From Caldovatus sediminis (GTDB lineage: Bacteria; Pseudomonadota; Alphaproteobacteria; Acetobacterales; Acetobacteraceae), in NCBI RefSeq assembly GCF_014644455.1, contig NZ_BMKS01000007.1, positions 1 to 64,000 on the forward strand: a stretch of DNA of 64,000 bases, written 5' to 3'. The position numbers and the translations under genes are program-made. Each line of letters begins with the position of its first letter. Position 1 is the first letter of the stretch. Under the pieces are notes generated by a model. That model was given only the letters and a program-made list of their open reading frames with translations, had not been told where the DNA came from and searched no databases. Of this stretch, positions 30,280 through 38,350 are shown one piece after another.

Positions 30280-31440
30280 ATGTCCGGCACCATCATCGTC
30301 GGCGACCAGAATCCCGCGAACCTCAACGACTCGCTCACCGGCGGCACCGGCGGCAACACCATCTACGGCGGGCAGGGCGACGACACCCTTGTCGGCGCCC
30401 AGCAGGCGGATCTGCTGATCGGTGGCGCGGGCGCCGATTCGATCGTCGGCGGCAACAGCGGCGACACGATCTATGGCGGCGGCAGCTACGACAGCGTCAC
30501 CGGCGCCATCACCAATTCCGGGGATGACGGCGCCTCGGACACCATCATCGCCGGCAATGGCAATGATCTGATCTACGCCGGCTGGAACGACTACGTTGAC
30601 GGCGGCACTGGCACCGACACCGTCGTCCTGCCGAGCGGCACCTGGACCGGCACGTCCACGACCGTGACCGTGGGCGGCACCACCTACACCCGCTGGGACG
30701 ACGGCAACGGCAACTCCGTCTACCTGAGCGGCGTCGAGAGCACCACCACCATCGGCGGCGCCCCCTGCTACCTGGAGGGCACGCGGATCATGACCGCGCG
30801 CGGCGAGGTCGCGGTGGAGGATCTGCGCATCGGCGACCTCGTCGTCACCGCCCACGGCAGGGGACCGGTGCTGCAGCCCGTGGTCTGGATCGGCAAGCGC
30901 CGCGTCAACCTCGCCGCCCACCCGAACCGCGCGGCGGTCGAGCCGATCCTGATCCGCGCCGGCGCCCTCGGCGAGGGCGTGCCCTTCCGCGACCTGCGCG
31001 TCTCGCCGGAGCACGCGATCTTCGTGGACGGCCGCCTGGTGCCCGCCGGACTGCTGGTCAACGGCGCCAGCATCGTGCGCGAGCCCTGGTGGCAGGCGGT
31101 GACCTGGTACCACGTCGAGCTGCCCGAGCACGGCCTGCTGATGGCCGAGGGCGCGCCGGCGGAATCCTACTTCGACGCCGGCAACCGCCAGATGTTCGGC
31201 GAGGGGGCGCTCGCCGCCCTGTTCCCGGACTTCGCCGCCGGCCGCGACGAGCGGCGCTACGAGGACGCCGCCTGCTTCCCGCTGCTGCGCGAGGAGGGCC
31301 CGGAACTGGCCGCGATCCGCGCGAAGCTCGACGATCGCGCGGCGGCGGCGTTCGGCCCGCCGGCCTCGGCGCCGGCGGCGCGCGAGCCGGGCTGGGCGAT
31401 CCGCATGCCGGCCGGCCGGCGCGCGCGACGCGCGGGCTGA
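30280..31440 (+). CDS. Hint-domain protein with RTX-type Gly/Asp repeats
   Basis: A 386-residue protein in two parts. Residues about 18-115 are Gly/Asp-rich repeats of the calcium-binding beta-roll type (GGQGDDTLVG, GGAGADSIVGG, AGNGNDLIYAG). From C163 (GAPCYLEGTRIMT) a Hint domain begins, with VEDLRIGDLVVT, a VSPEHAIFVDGRLVPAGLLVNG block and the terminal helical part. Hint domains cleave their own chain at the conserved Cys. No N-terminal signal peptide is present, consistent with export by a type I (RTX) system, though none is in the window. AGGAGGA precedes the ATG. It heads a surface-glycan region and is probably a cell-surface or secreted protein. Confidence 0.8.
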   Translation: MSGTIIVGDQNPANLNDSLTGGTGGNTIYGGQGDDTLVGAQQADLLIGGAGADSIVGGNSGDTIYGGGSYDSVTGAITNSGDDGASDTIIAGNGNDLIYAGWNDYVDGGTGTDTVVLPSGTWTGTSTTVTVGGTTYTRWDDGNGNSVYLSGVESTTTIGGAPCYLEGTRIMTARGEVAVEDLRIGDLVVTAHGRGPVLQPVVWIGKRRVNLAAHPNRAAVEPILIRAGALGEGVPFRDLRVSPEHAIFVDGRLVPAGLLVNGASIVREPWWQAVTWYHVELPEHGLLMAEGAPAESYFDAGNRQMFGEGALAALFPDFAAGRDERRYEDAACFPLLREEGPELAAIRAKLDDRAAAAFGPPASAPAAREPGWAIRMPAGRRARRAG

Positions 31441-31659
31441 GTTCCCGGCCGGCTCCGGAAGGACCTGCATCCCGGCGTGCCGCGCCTTCCCCTGCGGGCG
31501 GCGGGCACGCCATCCTCCGCGGGACGACCAGCGCCGCCGGCCAGGACCCGTTCGGGACCCGAGGCGGGCGGGGCGGCGGCGGCGGGGCCGGGGAGGGCCG
31601 CGGCGAGTCTGCCGCTCCCCGGCCTCCGGTCCGCGTAACCGCATGTTGAATCTCCCCCC

Positions 31660-31674
31660 TCCATGGTGCATGGA
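31660..31674. promoter_or_regulatory. inverted repeat upstream of gmd
   Basis: TCCATG (31660-31665) and CATGGA (31669-31674) form a perfect 6-bp inverted repeat with spacer GTG, ending 23 bases before the gmd start. Size and place would suit an operator overlapping the promoter, but no regulator is known and a single occurrence could be chance. Confidence 0.3.
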
Positions 31675-31697
31675 ACGAGCGAAACCAGGGGGAACCC

Positions 31698-32822
31698 GTG
31701 CGCCGACGACGTCCCGTCGCCCTGATCACCGGCGTGACCGGCCAGGACGGCTCCTATCTCGCCGAGCTCCTGCTCTCCAAGGGCTACGAGGTCCACGGCA
31801 TCAAGCGCCGCTCCTCCAGCTTCAACACCCAGCGCGTGGACCACCTCTACGCCGACCGGCACGAGCCGCGGGACGTCCGCTTCTTCCTGCACTACGGCGA
31901 CCTGACCGACGCCACCAACCTGATCCGCATCCTGCAGGAGATCCGGCCGGACGAGATCTACAACCTCGGCGCCCAGAGCCACGTCGCCGTCAGCTTCGAG
32001 ACGCCGGAATACACCGCCAATTCCGACGCGCTCGGCACGCTGCGGCTGCTCGAGGCCATGCGCATCCTCGGCCTCGGCGGGACCACGCGCTTCTACCAGG
32101 CCTCCACCAGCGAGCTCTACGGCAAGGTGCAGGCCGTGCCGCAGGACGAGCGGACGCCCTTCTACCCCCGCTCGCCCTACGGCGTGGCCAAGCTCTACGC
32201 CTACTGGATCGTGGTGAACTACCGCGAGGCCTACGGCTTCCACGCCTCCAACGGCATCCTCTTCAACCACGAGAGCCCGCGCCGCGGCGAGACCTTCGTG
32301 ACGCGCAAGATCACCCGCGCCGCCGCGGCGATCGCGCTCGGCCGGCAGGACTGCCTCTGGCTCGGCAACCTCGAGGCGCGGCGCGACTGGGGGCACGCGC
32401 GCGACTACGTCGAGGGCATGTGGCGCATCCTCCAGCAGGACGCGCCGGACGACTACGTCCTCGCCACCGGCGAGACGCACAGCGTCCGCAGCTTCGTCGA
32501 GATGGCCTTCCGCGAGGTCGGCATCGCGCTGGAATGGCGCGGCGCGGGCGTGGAGGAGGTCGGCGTCTGCCGCGCCAGCGGGCGCGTCCTGGTGCGCATC
32601 GATCCGGCCTATCTCCGCCCGACCGAGGTGGACCTGCTGGTCGGCAACCCGGCGAAGGCGCGCGAGCGTCTCGGCTGGCGCCACACCGTCGCGCTCCCCC
32701 AGCTCGTCGCCGAGATGGTCGCGCACGACCTCGCCGTCCTGCGCGGCGCGGCGCCGGCGCAGTCCGAGGTCGAGGCGGCCATCGCCCGCGCCGCGGCGCT
32801 CGAGACCGCCGGCGATGGCTGA
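31698..32822 (+). CDS. gmd: GDP-mannose 4,6-dehydratase
   Basis: A 374-residue extended short-chain dehydrogenase that converts GDP-D-mannose to GDP-4-keto-6-deoxymannose, the first step to GDP-L-fucose and related sugars. Visible are the NADP-binding [16 protein letters not shown], the [10 protein letters not shown] loop, [11 protein letters not shown], the catalytic Tyr/Lys in [10 protein letters not shown] and the [15 protein letters not shown] nucleotide-sugar loop. It starts with GTG at 31698 after AGGGGGAA. The end overlaps fcl by 8 bases, so the two are translated together. GDP-mannose synthesis genes are not in the window. Confidence 0.95.
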   Translation: MRRRRPVALITGVTGQDGSYLAELLLSKGYEVHGIKRRSSSFNTQRVDHLYADRHEPRDVRFFLHYGDLTDATNLIRILQEIRPDEIYNLGAQSHVAVSFETPEYTANSDALGTLRLLEAMRILGLGGTTRFYQASTSELYGKVQAVPQDERTPFYPRSPYGVAKLYAYWIVVNYREAYGFHASNGILFNHESPRRGETFVTRKITRAAAAIALGRQDCLWLGNLEARRDWGHARDYVEGMWRILQQDAPDDYVLATGETHSVRSFVEMAFREVGIALEWRGAGVEEVGVCRASGRVLVRIDPAYLRPTEVDLLVGNPAKARERLGWRHTVALPQLVAEMVAHDLAVLRGAAPAQSEVEAAIARAAALETAGDG

Positions 32823-33762
32823 GTTCGCGCTGCGCGGCCGGCGCGTCTTCGTCGCCGGGCACCGCGGCATGGTCGGCTCCGCCTGCGTGCGCCGGCTGGA
32901 GCGCGAGGGCTGCACCATCCTGACCGTCGGCCGCGAGCGGCTCGACCTGACGCGCCAGGCCGCGGTCGAGGCCTGGATGGAGGAGGCGCGGCCGGAGGTC
33001 GTGGTGGTCGCCGCCGCCAGGGTCGGCGGCATCCTTGCCAACGACACCTATCCGGCCGAATTCCTCTACGAGAACCTGATGATCGAGGCGAACCTGATCC
33101 ACGCCGCGCACCGCGTGGGGGTCGCGAAGCTGCTCTTCCTCGGCTCCTCCTGCATCTACCCGCGCGAGGCGCCGCAGCCGATCCCGGAGGAGGCGCTGCT
33201 CGCCGGACCGCTCGAGCCGACGAACGAGTGGTATGCCGTCGCCAAGATTGCCGGGATCAAGCTGTGCCAGGCCTACCGGCGCCAGCACGGCCGCGACTTC
33301 ATCGCCGCGATGCCGTGCAATCTCTACGGGCCGAACGACTACTTCCACCCGGAGCGCAGCCACGTCATCCCCGCCCTGCTGCGCCGCTTCCACGAGGCGG
33401 CGCGGCGCGGCGACCCGGAGGTGGTCTGCTGGGGCACCGGCCGCCCGCGGCGCGAGTTCCTGCACGTGGACGACCTCGCCGAGGCCTGCGTCTTCCTGCT
33501 GCGCCGCTATTCCGACGCGCCGCACGTGAACGTCGGCACCGGCACCGACATCAGCATCGCCGAACTCGCCGCGCTGGTGGCGCGTGTCACCGGCTTCCGC
33601 GGCCGCATCGCGTGGGACACGTCGAAGCCGGACGGCACGCCGCTCAAGCGCATGGACATCGCGCGGATCACGGCGATGGGCTGGGCGCCCCGCATCCCCT
33701 TCGCGGAGGGGCTTGCGGAGACCTACCGCTGGTTCGTGGAGCAGGAGCGCGTCCGGGCCTGA
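32815..33762 (+). CDS. fcl: GDP-L-fucose synthase
   Basis: A 315-residue epimerase/reductase that turns GDP-4-keto-6-deoxymannose into GDP-L-fucose with NADPH. It has the [11 protein letters not shown] nucleotide-binding loop, LGSSCIYPR, and the catalytic Tyr/Lys pair in [13 protein letters not shown], followed by the [21 protein letters not shown] block typical of Fcl/WcaG. With Gmd it supplies activated L-fucose for the surface polysaccharide whose transferases and flippase lie at 38-43 kb. It converges on the histidine kinase gene with only 18 bases between. Confidence 0.93.
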   Translation: MAEFALRGRRVFVAGHRGMVGSACVRRLEREGCTILTVGRERLDLTRQAAVEAWMEEARPEVVVVAAARVGGILANDTYPAEFLYENLMIEANLIHAAHRVGVAKLLFLGSSCIYPREAPQPIPEEALLAGPLEPTNEWYAVAKIAGIKLCQAYRRQHGRDFIAAMPCNLYGPNDYFHPERSHVIPALLRRFHEAARRGDPEVVCWGTGRPRREFLHVDDLAEACVFLLRRYSDAPHVNVGTGTDISIAELAALVARVTGFRGRIAWDTSKPDGTPLKRMDIARITAMGWAPRIPFAEGLAETYRWFVEQERVRA

Positions 33763-33780
33763 CCGGGACCGTCCCGCGCG

Positions 33781-36700
33781 TCACGCCCGCTGCGGTTCCG
33801 GGTGCGGCGACGGCACCGCCTCGGCCGTGTCGGCGCCCCCTTCGGGCGGCGCGATCTCCGGCCGCGCGTCGAGCTCGGCCAGGGTGACGCCGGCCAGCGC
33901 CAGCACCGTCGCCTGCAGCGCCCGTGCCTCCCCCATCGCGCCCGCCGCCGCGGCGCGCTGCAACCGCTCGGCGGCCGCCGCCAGGCGCAGTGCGCCGAGT
34001 GTGCGCCCGGCCCCGACCAGCCGGTGGGCACCCTGCCGCAGCGTGACCGGATCGGTCCGGCCCGGCGCGAGCGCGTCGGTCACCAGCACCAGCGCGCGGC
34101 GCAGCTCGCCGACGAACTCCGCGAGGATGCCGCGCGCCGCGGGCCCGAGATCGGCCGCCAGCCTGGCCAGGACGGCCTCGTCCAGCAGCGGCGGCGCCTC
34201 CGCGCCCTCGGCGTCCGCCGGCGGGGTGTCCGCCGCGTCCGCCTCCGGCGCGGGGGATGGCGCGGCGCGGGCCGGCCGCGCCAGCAGGCCGAGCGCGCCG
34301 GCGAGCGCGCCGCGCTCGACCGGCTTGACGAGGTGGCCGTCCATTCCCGCGGCGCGGCAGGCTTCGATCTGGTCGGGCAGGGCCGCGGCGGTCAACGCGA
34401 TGATCGGCACGCGGCCCCGCGGTCCAGGCAGCGCCCGGATGCGCCGCGACGCCTCCAGACCGTCCATGCCGGGCATCTGCACGTCCATCAGGACGGCGTC
34501 GAAGTCCTCGCGCTCGACCGCGGCGACCGCCTCGGCGCCGCCGCAGACCGCGACCGCCTCGTGCCCCGCGGCGTCGAGCATGGCGCAGGTGACCAGCCGG
34601 TTCGCGGGCACGTCGTCCACCACCAGCACCCTGGGACGCGCCGCGGGCGGCGGCGCGGCGGACGCCGAGCGCGCCGCCGCGGCGTCCGGGGCCGGCGGTG
34701 CGCCCCGGGGCGCCGCGCGCGCGCCGGCGCCCGCGGCCGATCCGGGACCTCCCGCCGGCGCGGGCGCGGCCGGGGCCGGCGCGAGGGCCAGCGGTGGCGG
34801 GGCGGCGGCCCGCGCCTCCGGCGCGGCCGCGGGCTCCGGCCGCAGGCTGCGGAGCGGCAGCTCCACCCAGAACAGCGCGCCCTTGCCCGCCTCGCTGTCG
34901 CAGCCGATCCGTCCCCGCATCAGCGCCACCAGCCGGGCGGAAATGGCCAGGCCCAGCCCCGTCCCGGTCGCCTCCGCGCCGGAGCCGTCGCCGCCGAGCT
35001 GGACGAATTCCTCGAACAGCAGGTGGCGCTTGTCGGCCGGCACGCCCGGCCCGGTGTCCTGCACCTCGATCCGCAGCCCGTCCCCGGCGGGCGGCCCGGC
35101 GAGGCGGCGCACCCGCAGCGTCACCCGTCCGCCCGCCGGGGTGAACTTCACCGCGTTCGACAGCAGGTTGAGCACGAGCTGGCGCAGCCGGGTGGGGTCG
35201 CCCTCGATCAGCGCCGGCAGATCCTCCGGCGCGTCGAGGCGGAACTCGATGCCCTTGCGGTCCACCTCGGGCCGGAGCAGCGTGGCGCAGCCGTCGAGCA
35301 GCGGGCGCAGCGCCACCTCCCGCATGTGCAGGTCGAGCCGGCCGGCCTCGATCTTGGAGAGGTCGAGCAGGCCGTTGACCAGCTCCAGCACGTGCCGCCC
35401 CGCCTCGTGCAGGGTGCGCACCTGCTCGCGCTGATCGGGCGCGAGGCGCGGATCGTCCAGCAGGAGCTGGGCGAAGCCGAGCACGCCGTTGAGGGGCGTG
35501 CGCAGCTCGTGGCTCATCCGCGCCAGGAACTGGCTCTTGGCCTCGCCGGCGGCGGCGGCGGCGTCGCGCGCCGCGGCGAGCTCCTCCATGGTGCGCTTGA
35601 GCGCCGTGATGTCGGTGCGGATGCCGACGGTGCCCCCGTCGGGCGTGCGGCGCTCGGTGATCAGCACCCAGCGGCCGTCCGGCAGCAGGCGCTCCATCGG
35701 CGGGTTGTCGCCGCGGTGCCAGGCGACCATCTCGCGCACCCAGCTCTCGACATCCTCGCCGATCTGCGGGTACTGGCCGCGCAGCGCACCCTCGCGCAGG
35801 ATGTCCTCGAACCGCGCGCCCGGCAGGATGAAGGGGGCGCTGATCCGGTAAAAGTCGCGGTAGCGGCTGTTGCAGACGACCAGCCGGTCCTCGGCGTCGA
35901 ACATGACGAAGCCGTCGGACATGGCCTCCAGCGCGTTCTCGAGCGTGCGGCGGAACCGCGCCCGCTCCGCCTCGGCCCGCTCGCGCTGCGCCAGCGCGAC
36001 GGAGAGGGCGAGGGCGAGGGCGGCGACCAGCAGCGCCAGCGCGCCCGAGACGATGAGCGCCCGCTCGCGGTCGCGGCGCCAGCCGGCGAGCGCGATCTCG
36101 GTGTCCTTCGTCGCGGCGACGAAGAGTTCCGCATAGAGGGTGGGCCGCGCGGCAACCAGCATGGGGCCGCCGCCGAGGCGCCTGGCGATCACCTCCCTGC
36201 CGTCGCCGCGATGGGCCAGGGAGGAGGCGGCGGGGCGCAGGCGCTGGCCGATCCGCGTCTCGTCGTGCGGCAGGCTCGCCAGCAGCGTGCCGTCGGCGCG
36301 CTCCAGCGCCACGCGCAGGCCGGGGCTCTCGCCGCCGACGCCGAGCAGCGAGCGGACCAGCGGCACCGGCACCTCGGCCACGCCGGTCGCCGGCCCGAGG
36401 CCGGGGATCTCGAGGCTGCGGGCGAAGAACAGCGTCCATTCGCCGGAGGCGGCATTCTGCACCGGCCCGCCGATCGTCACGGCGCCGCCCCGCGCGGCCG
36501 CCTCGGCGAAGCCCGAGGGCACGGGCAGCGGCGGCGGCCGCCGCCGCGAGACCGGCAGCGCGCTCGCCAGCGGCTGACCGTCGGGCCCGAGCAGGAGCAG
36601 GTCCCGGTAGGTGAGGTTCTGGTTGTTCAGCTCGCGCAGCAGGCGGTTGGCCAGGGCGGCGTCGAGCCGGCCGTCGGCCGCGACGAAGGGCTCGAGCAGC

Positions 36701-36915
36701 GCCGGCAGCCCGGCCAGCGTCGCGTCCACCTGCACGAAGGTGCGGTTGATCGAGGCCTCGACCGCCCGGGCCACGCGCTCGAGCGTCTCCGCGGCGGCGG
36801 CAAGCGCCGTCTCCCGCGCCTGGGCGACGACGAGCGCCGTCGCCACCCCCTGGGCGAAGAGGATGACGATCGCCGCGGCGAGGACCGCGAGCCGGAGGCG
36901 CCGCGGATTCTGCAT
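33781..36915 (-). CDS. membrane hybrid histidine kinase (sensor-PAS-HisKA-HATPase-REC-HPt)
   Basis: A 1044-residue hybrid kinase. A membrane helix (7-33), a periplasmic Cache/PDC-like sensor (about 34-280) and a second helix (285-309) are followed by a PAS-like domain (about 322-440). Next come HisKA with the phosphorylated His469 in MSHELRTPLNG and HATPase_c (about 570-690; NLLSNAVKFTP, DTGPGVP, GTGLGLAI). A 70-residue Ala/Pro linker leads to a receiver with Asp811 (LMDVQMPGMDG) and a C-terminal HPt with His964 (AHRLVGAGRTLGA). All phosphorelay residues are intact, but no separate output regulator is nearby. The gene begins 31 bases after an orphan DctP-type binding protein, a likely ligand-sensing partner. 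Confidence 0.92.
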   Translation of the reverse strand: MQNPRRLRLAVLAAAIVILFAQGVATALVVAQARETALAAAAETLERVARAVEASINRTFVQVDATLAGLPALLEPFVAADGRLDAALANRLLRELNNQNLTYRDLLLLGPDGQPLASALPVSRRRPPPLPVPSGFAEAAARGGAVTIGGPVQNAASGEWTLFFARSLEIPGLGPATGVAEVPVPLVRSLLGVGGESPGLRVALERADGTLLASLPHDETRIGQRLRPAASSLAHRGDGREVIARRLGGGPMLVAARPTLYAELFVAATKDTEIALAGWRRDRERALIVSGALALLVAALALALSVALAQRERAEAERARFRRTLENALEAMSDGFVMFDAEDRLVVCNSRYRDFYRISAPFILPGARFEDILREGALRGQYPQIGEDVESWVREMVAWHRGDNPPMERLLPDGRWVLITERRTPDGGTVGIRTDITALKRTMEELAAARDAAAAAGEAKSQFLARMSHELRTPLNGVLGFAQLLLDDPRLAPDQREQVRTLHEAGRHVLELVNGLLDLSKIEAGRLDLHMREVALRPLLDGCATLLRPEVDRKGIEFRLDAPEDLPALIEGDPTRLRQLVLNLLSNAVKFTPAGGRVTLRVRRLAGPPAGDGLRIEVQDTGPGVPADKRHLLFEEFVQLGGDGSGAEATGTGLGLAISARLVALMRGRIGCDSEAGKGALFWVELPLRSLRPEPAAAPEARAAAPPPLALAPAPAAPAPAGGPGSAAGAGARAAPRGAPPAPDAAAARSASAAPPPAARPRVLVVDDVPANRLVTCAMLDAAGHEAVAVCGGAEAVAAVEREDFDAVLMDVQMPGMDGLEASRRIRALPGPRGRVPIIALTAAALPDQIEACRAAGMDGHLVKPVERGALAGALGLLARPARAAPSPAPEADAADTPPADAEGAEAPPLLDEAVLARLAADLGPAARGILAEFVGELRRALVLVTDALAPGRTDPVTLRQGAHRLVGAGRTLGALRLAAAAERLQRAAAAGAMGEARALQATVLALAGVTLAELDARPEIAPPEGGADTAEAVPSPHPEPQRA

Positions 36916-36946
36916 CGGCCCCGCTCTCTCCCGCCCCCTCTCCGCC

Positions 36947-38125
36947 CTACTCCGGCCGCGCCAGGATCCCGAGCGCCGGGCCGAGCCGGGCGTTCCAGGC
37001 GGCGACGCAGTCGAGGCCGCAGCGCTGCACCCAGCGCGGCAGCACCGCCTCGGTCACCAGCCGTTGCCGCCGGGCGTCGTCGGCCGGGGTCACCGGCACG
37101 ATGGTCATCCGGCCGGGCCGGCCGGCGCGGCAGTCCGGGCGGCCCGCGTTGCAGGCCAGCCCGTCGTCCGTCTCGCGGTCCGCCGCGTCCCAGATCGCCC
37201 GCTCGAGGTCGGCGATCTCGCGCCGCAGCAGCTCCTGGAGGTCGCGCGGCAGGGCGGCCCAGGCCGCCCGGTTGGCGCCGAAGACCGACAGGCCCCAGTT
37301 GATCGCCATGGCGTGGACGTGGGTCGTCACCTCGTGCAGCCCGATCGCGTTTCCCGACAGCGTGCCGGTGATGGCGCATTCCACCACGCCGGAACGGATC
37401 GCTGCCATGGTCTCGGCGAAGGAGGTTACGATCGGGATACCGCCGATCGCCGCCACCAGCTCGGACTGGGCGACCGAGGAAGTGCGGATGCGCCGGCCCG
37501 CGAGGTCGGCGAGGCCGCCGAAGGGACGGCGGCAGAACACCACCTGCGCCGGGTAGGTGTAGACGGCGAGCAGCTCGATCCCGTAGCGCTCCGCGAGCAG
37601 CGCCGCAAGGTGCGGGCGGTACAGGGCGACGGTCCGGCGCAGCGCGGCGATGTCGGGATTGATCCCCGGCAGGTCGGCGGCGTTGAACTCCGGCTCCTCG
37701 GAGCTGGTGAGCGCGAGCAGGGCGGTGCCGAAGGGCACCACGCCGAGCCGGACGAGCTGCAGCATCTCCGGCCCGCGGATGCCGCTGCGGTCGAAGGGAG
37801 CGATCTCGGGCAGCACGCGCCCGCCGGTGACCTCGGGGATGCGGTGGCGCCAGAACGGCTCCTCGTAGCGCACGTACTGGCTGACATCGGCCAGGCCGCC
37901 GACGACCCGCAGCCGGAGCGGCGCGGCGACGGCGGCTGGCGCCGGCCGGCCCGGCGGCGGGTCGGCCTGGGAGGGCGCCTGCCGTTCCGCTGCGGCCCCA
38001 TCGCCCCCGCCCCCGGCCGCCGCGAAGCCGCCGCCGATCCTCGGCGCGGCGCAGGCCACGGCCATCGCCGCGGCGGCGAGACGAACCCATCTCGCGATCC
38101 TGCCGGACCGCGATGGCGGCGGCAC
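36947..38125 (-). CDS. DctP-type TRAP solute-binding protein without a transporter
   Basis: A periplasmic binding protein of about 392 residues. Starting at GTG 38125, a basic N terminus and a hydrophobic segment end in AMAVAC, which could be a lipoprotein cleavage site, followed by a low-complexity Ala/Gly/Pro linker. The DctP core shows FGTALLALTSSEEPEF, the carboxylate-binding region LAGRRIRTSSVAQSELV and the SFAETMAAIRSGVVECAITG helix-strand. TRAP receptors bind organic acids through that arginine. No dctQ or dctM gene is near. Instead it precedes the hybrid histidine kinase by 31 bases, so it probably presents a ligand to the kinase. The exact start is uncertain. Confidence 0.75.
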   Translation of the reverse strand: MPPPSRSGRIARWVRLAAAAMAVACAAPRIGGGFAAAGGGGDGAAAERQAPSQADPPPGRPAPAAVAAPLRLRVVGGLADVSQYVRYEEPFWRHRIPEVTGGRVLPEIAPFDRSGIRGPEMLQLVRLGVVPFGTALLALTSSEEPEFNAADLPGINPDIAALRRTVALYRPHLAALLAERYGIELLAVYTYPAQVVFCRRPFGGLADLAGRRIRTSSVAQSELVAAIGGIPIVTSFAETMAAIRSGVVECAITGTLSGNAIGLHEVTTHVHAMAINWGLSVFGANRAAWAALPRDLQELLRREIADLERAIWDAADRETDDGLACNAGRPDCRAGRPGRMTIVPVTPADDARRQRLVTEAVLPRWVQRCGLDCVAAWNARLGPALGILARPE

Positions 38126-38350
38126 GCGAGGCTCCTGGCGCGCACGCGCCGCCCCGTCGCATCGGCCGGCTTCGCCCGTGCCGGCGCCGCAGCGCCGCGG
38201 CCGCGCGCTCGGGGCCCGGCCCTCCGCGTCAAGAACGGTCACGCGCCGGCGCGCGTCGCGACGCCTGCTCTCCTCGCGCCCCCCATCCGATCGCATCCGG
38301 GGCCGGACGCCACCGCCGCGGCCGATCGCCGTGCAGCCGGGACAAACCGG

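Noticed and set aside
29549..30418. 289-residue plus-strand frame in the gene desert
   Set aside because: Runs out of frame into the Hint-domain gene, is Arg/Pro-rich and has no recognisable feature; treated as a chance frame.
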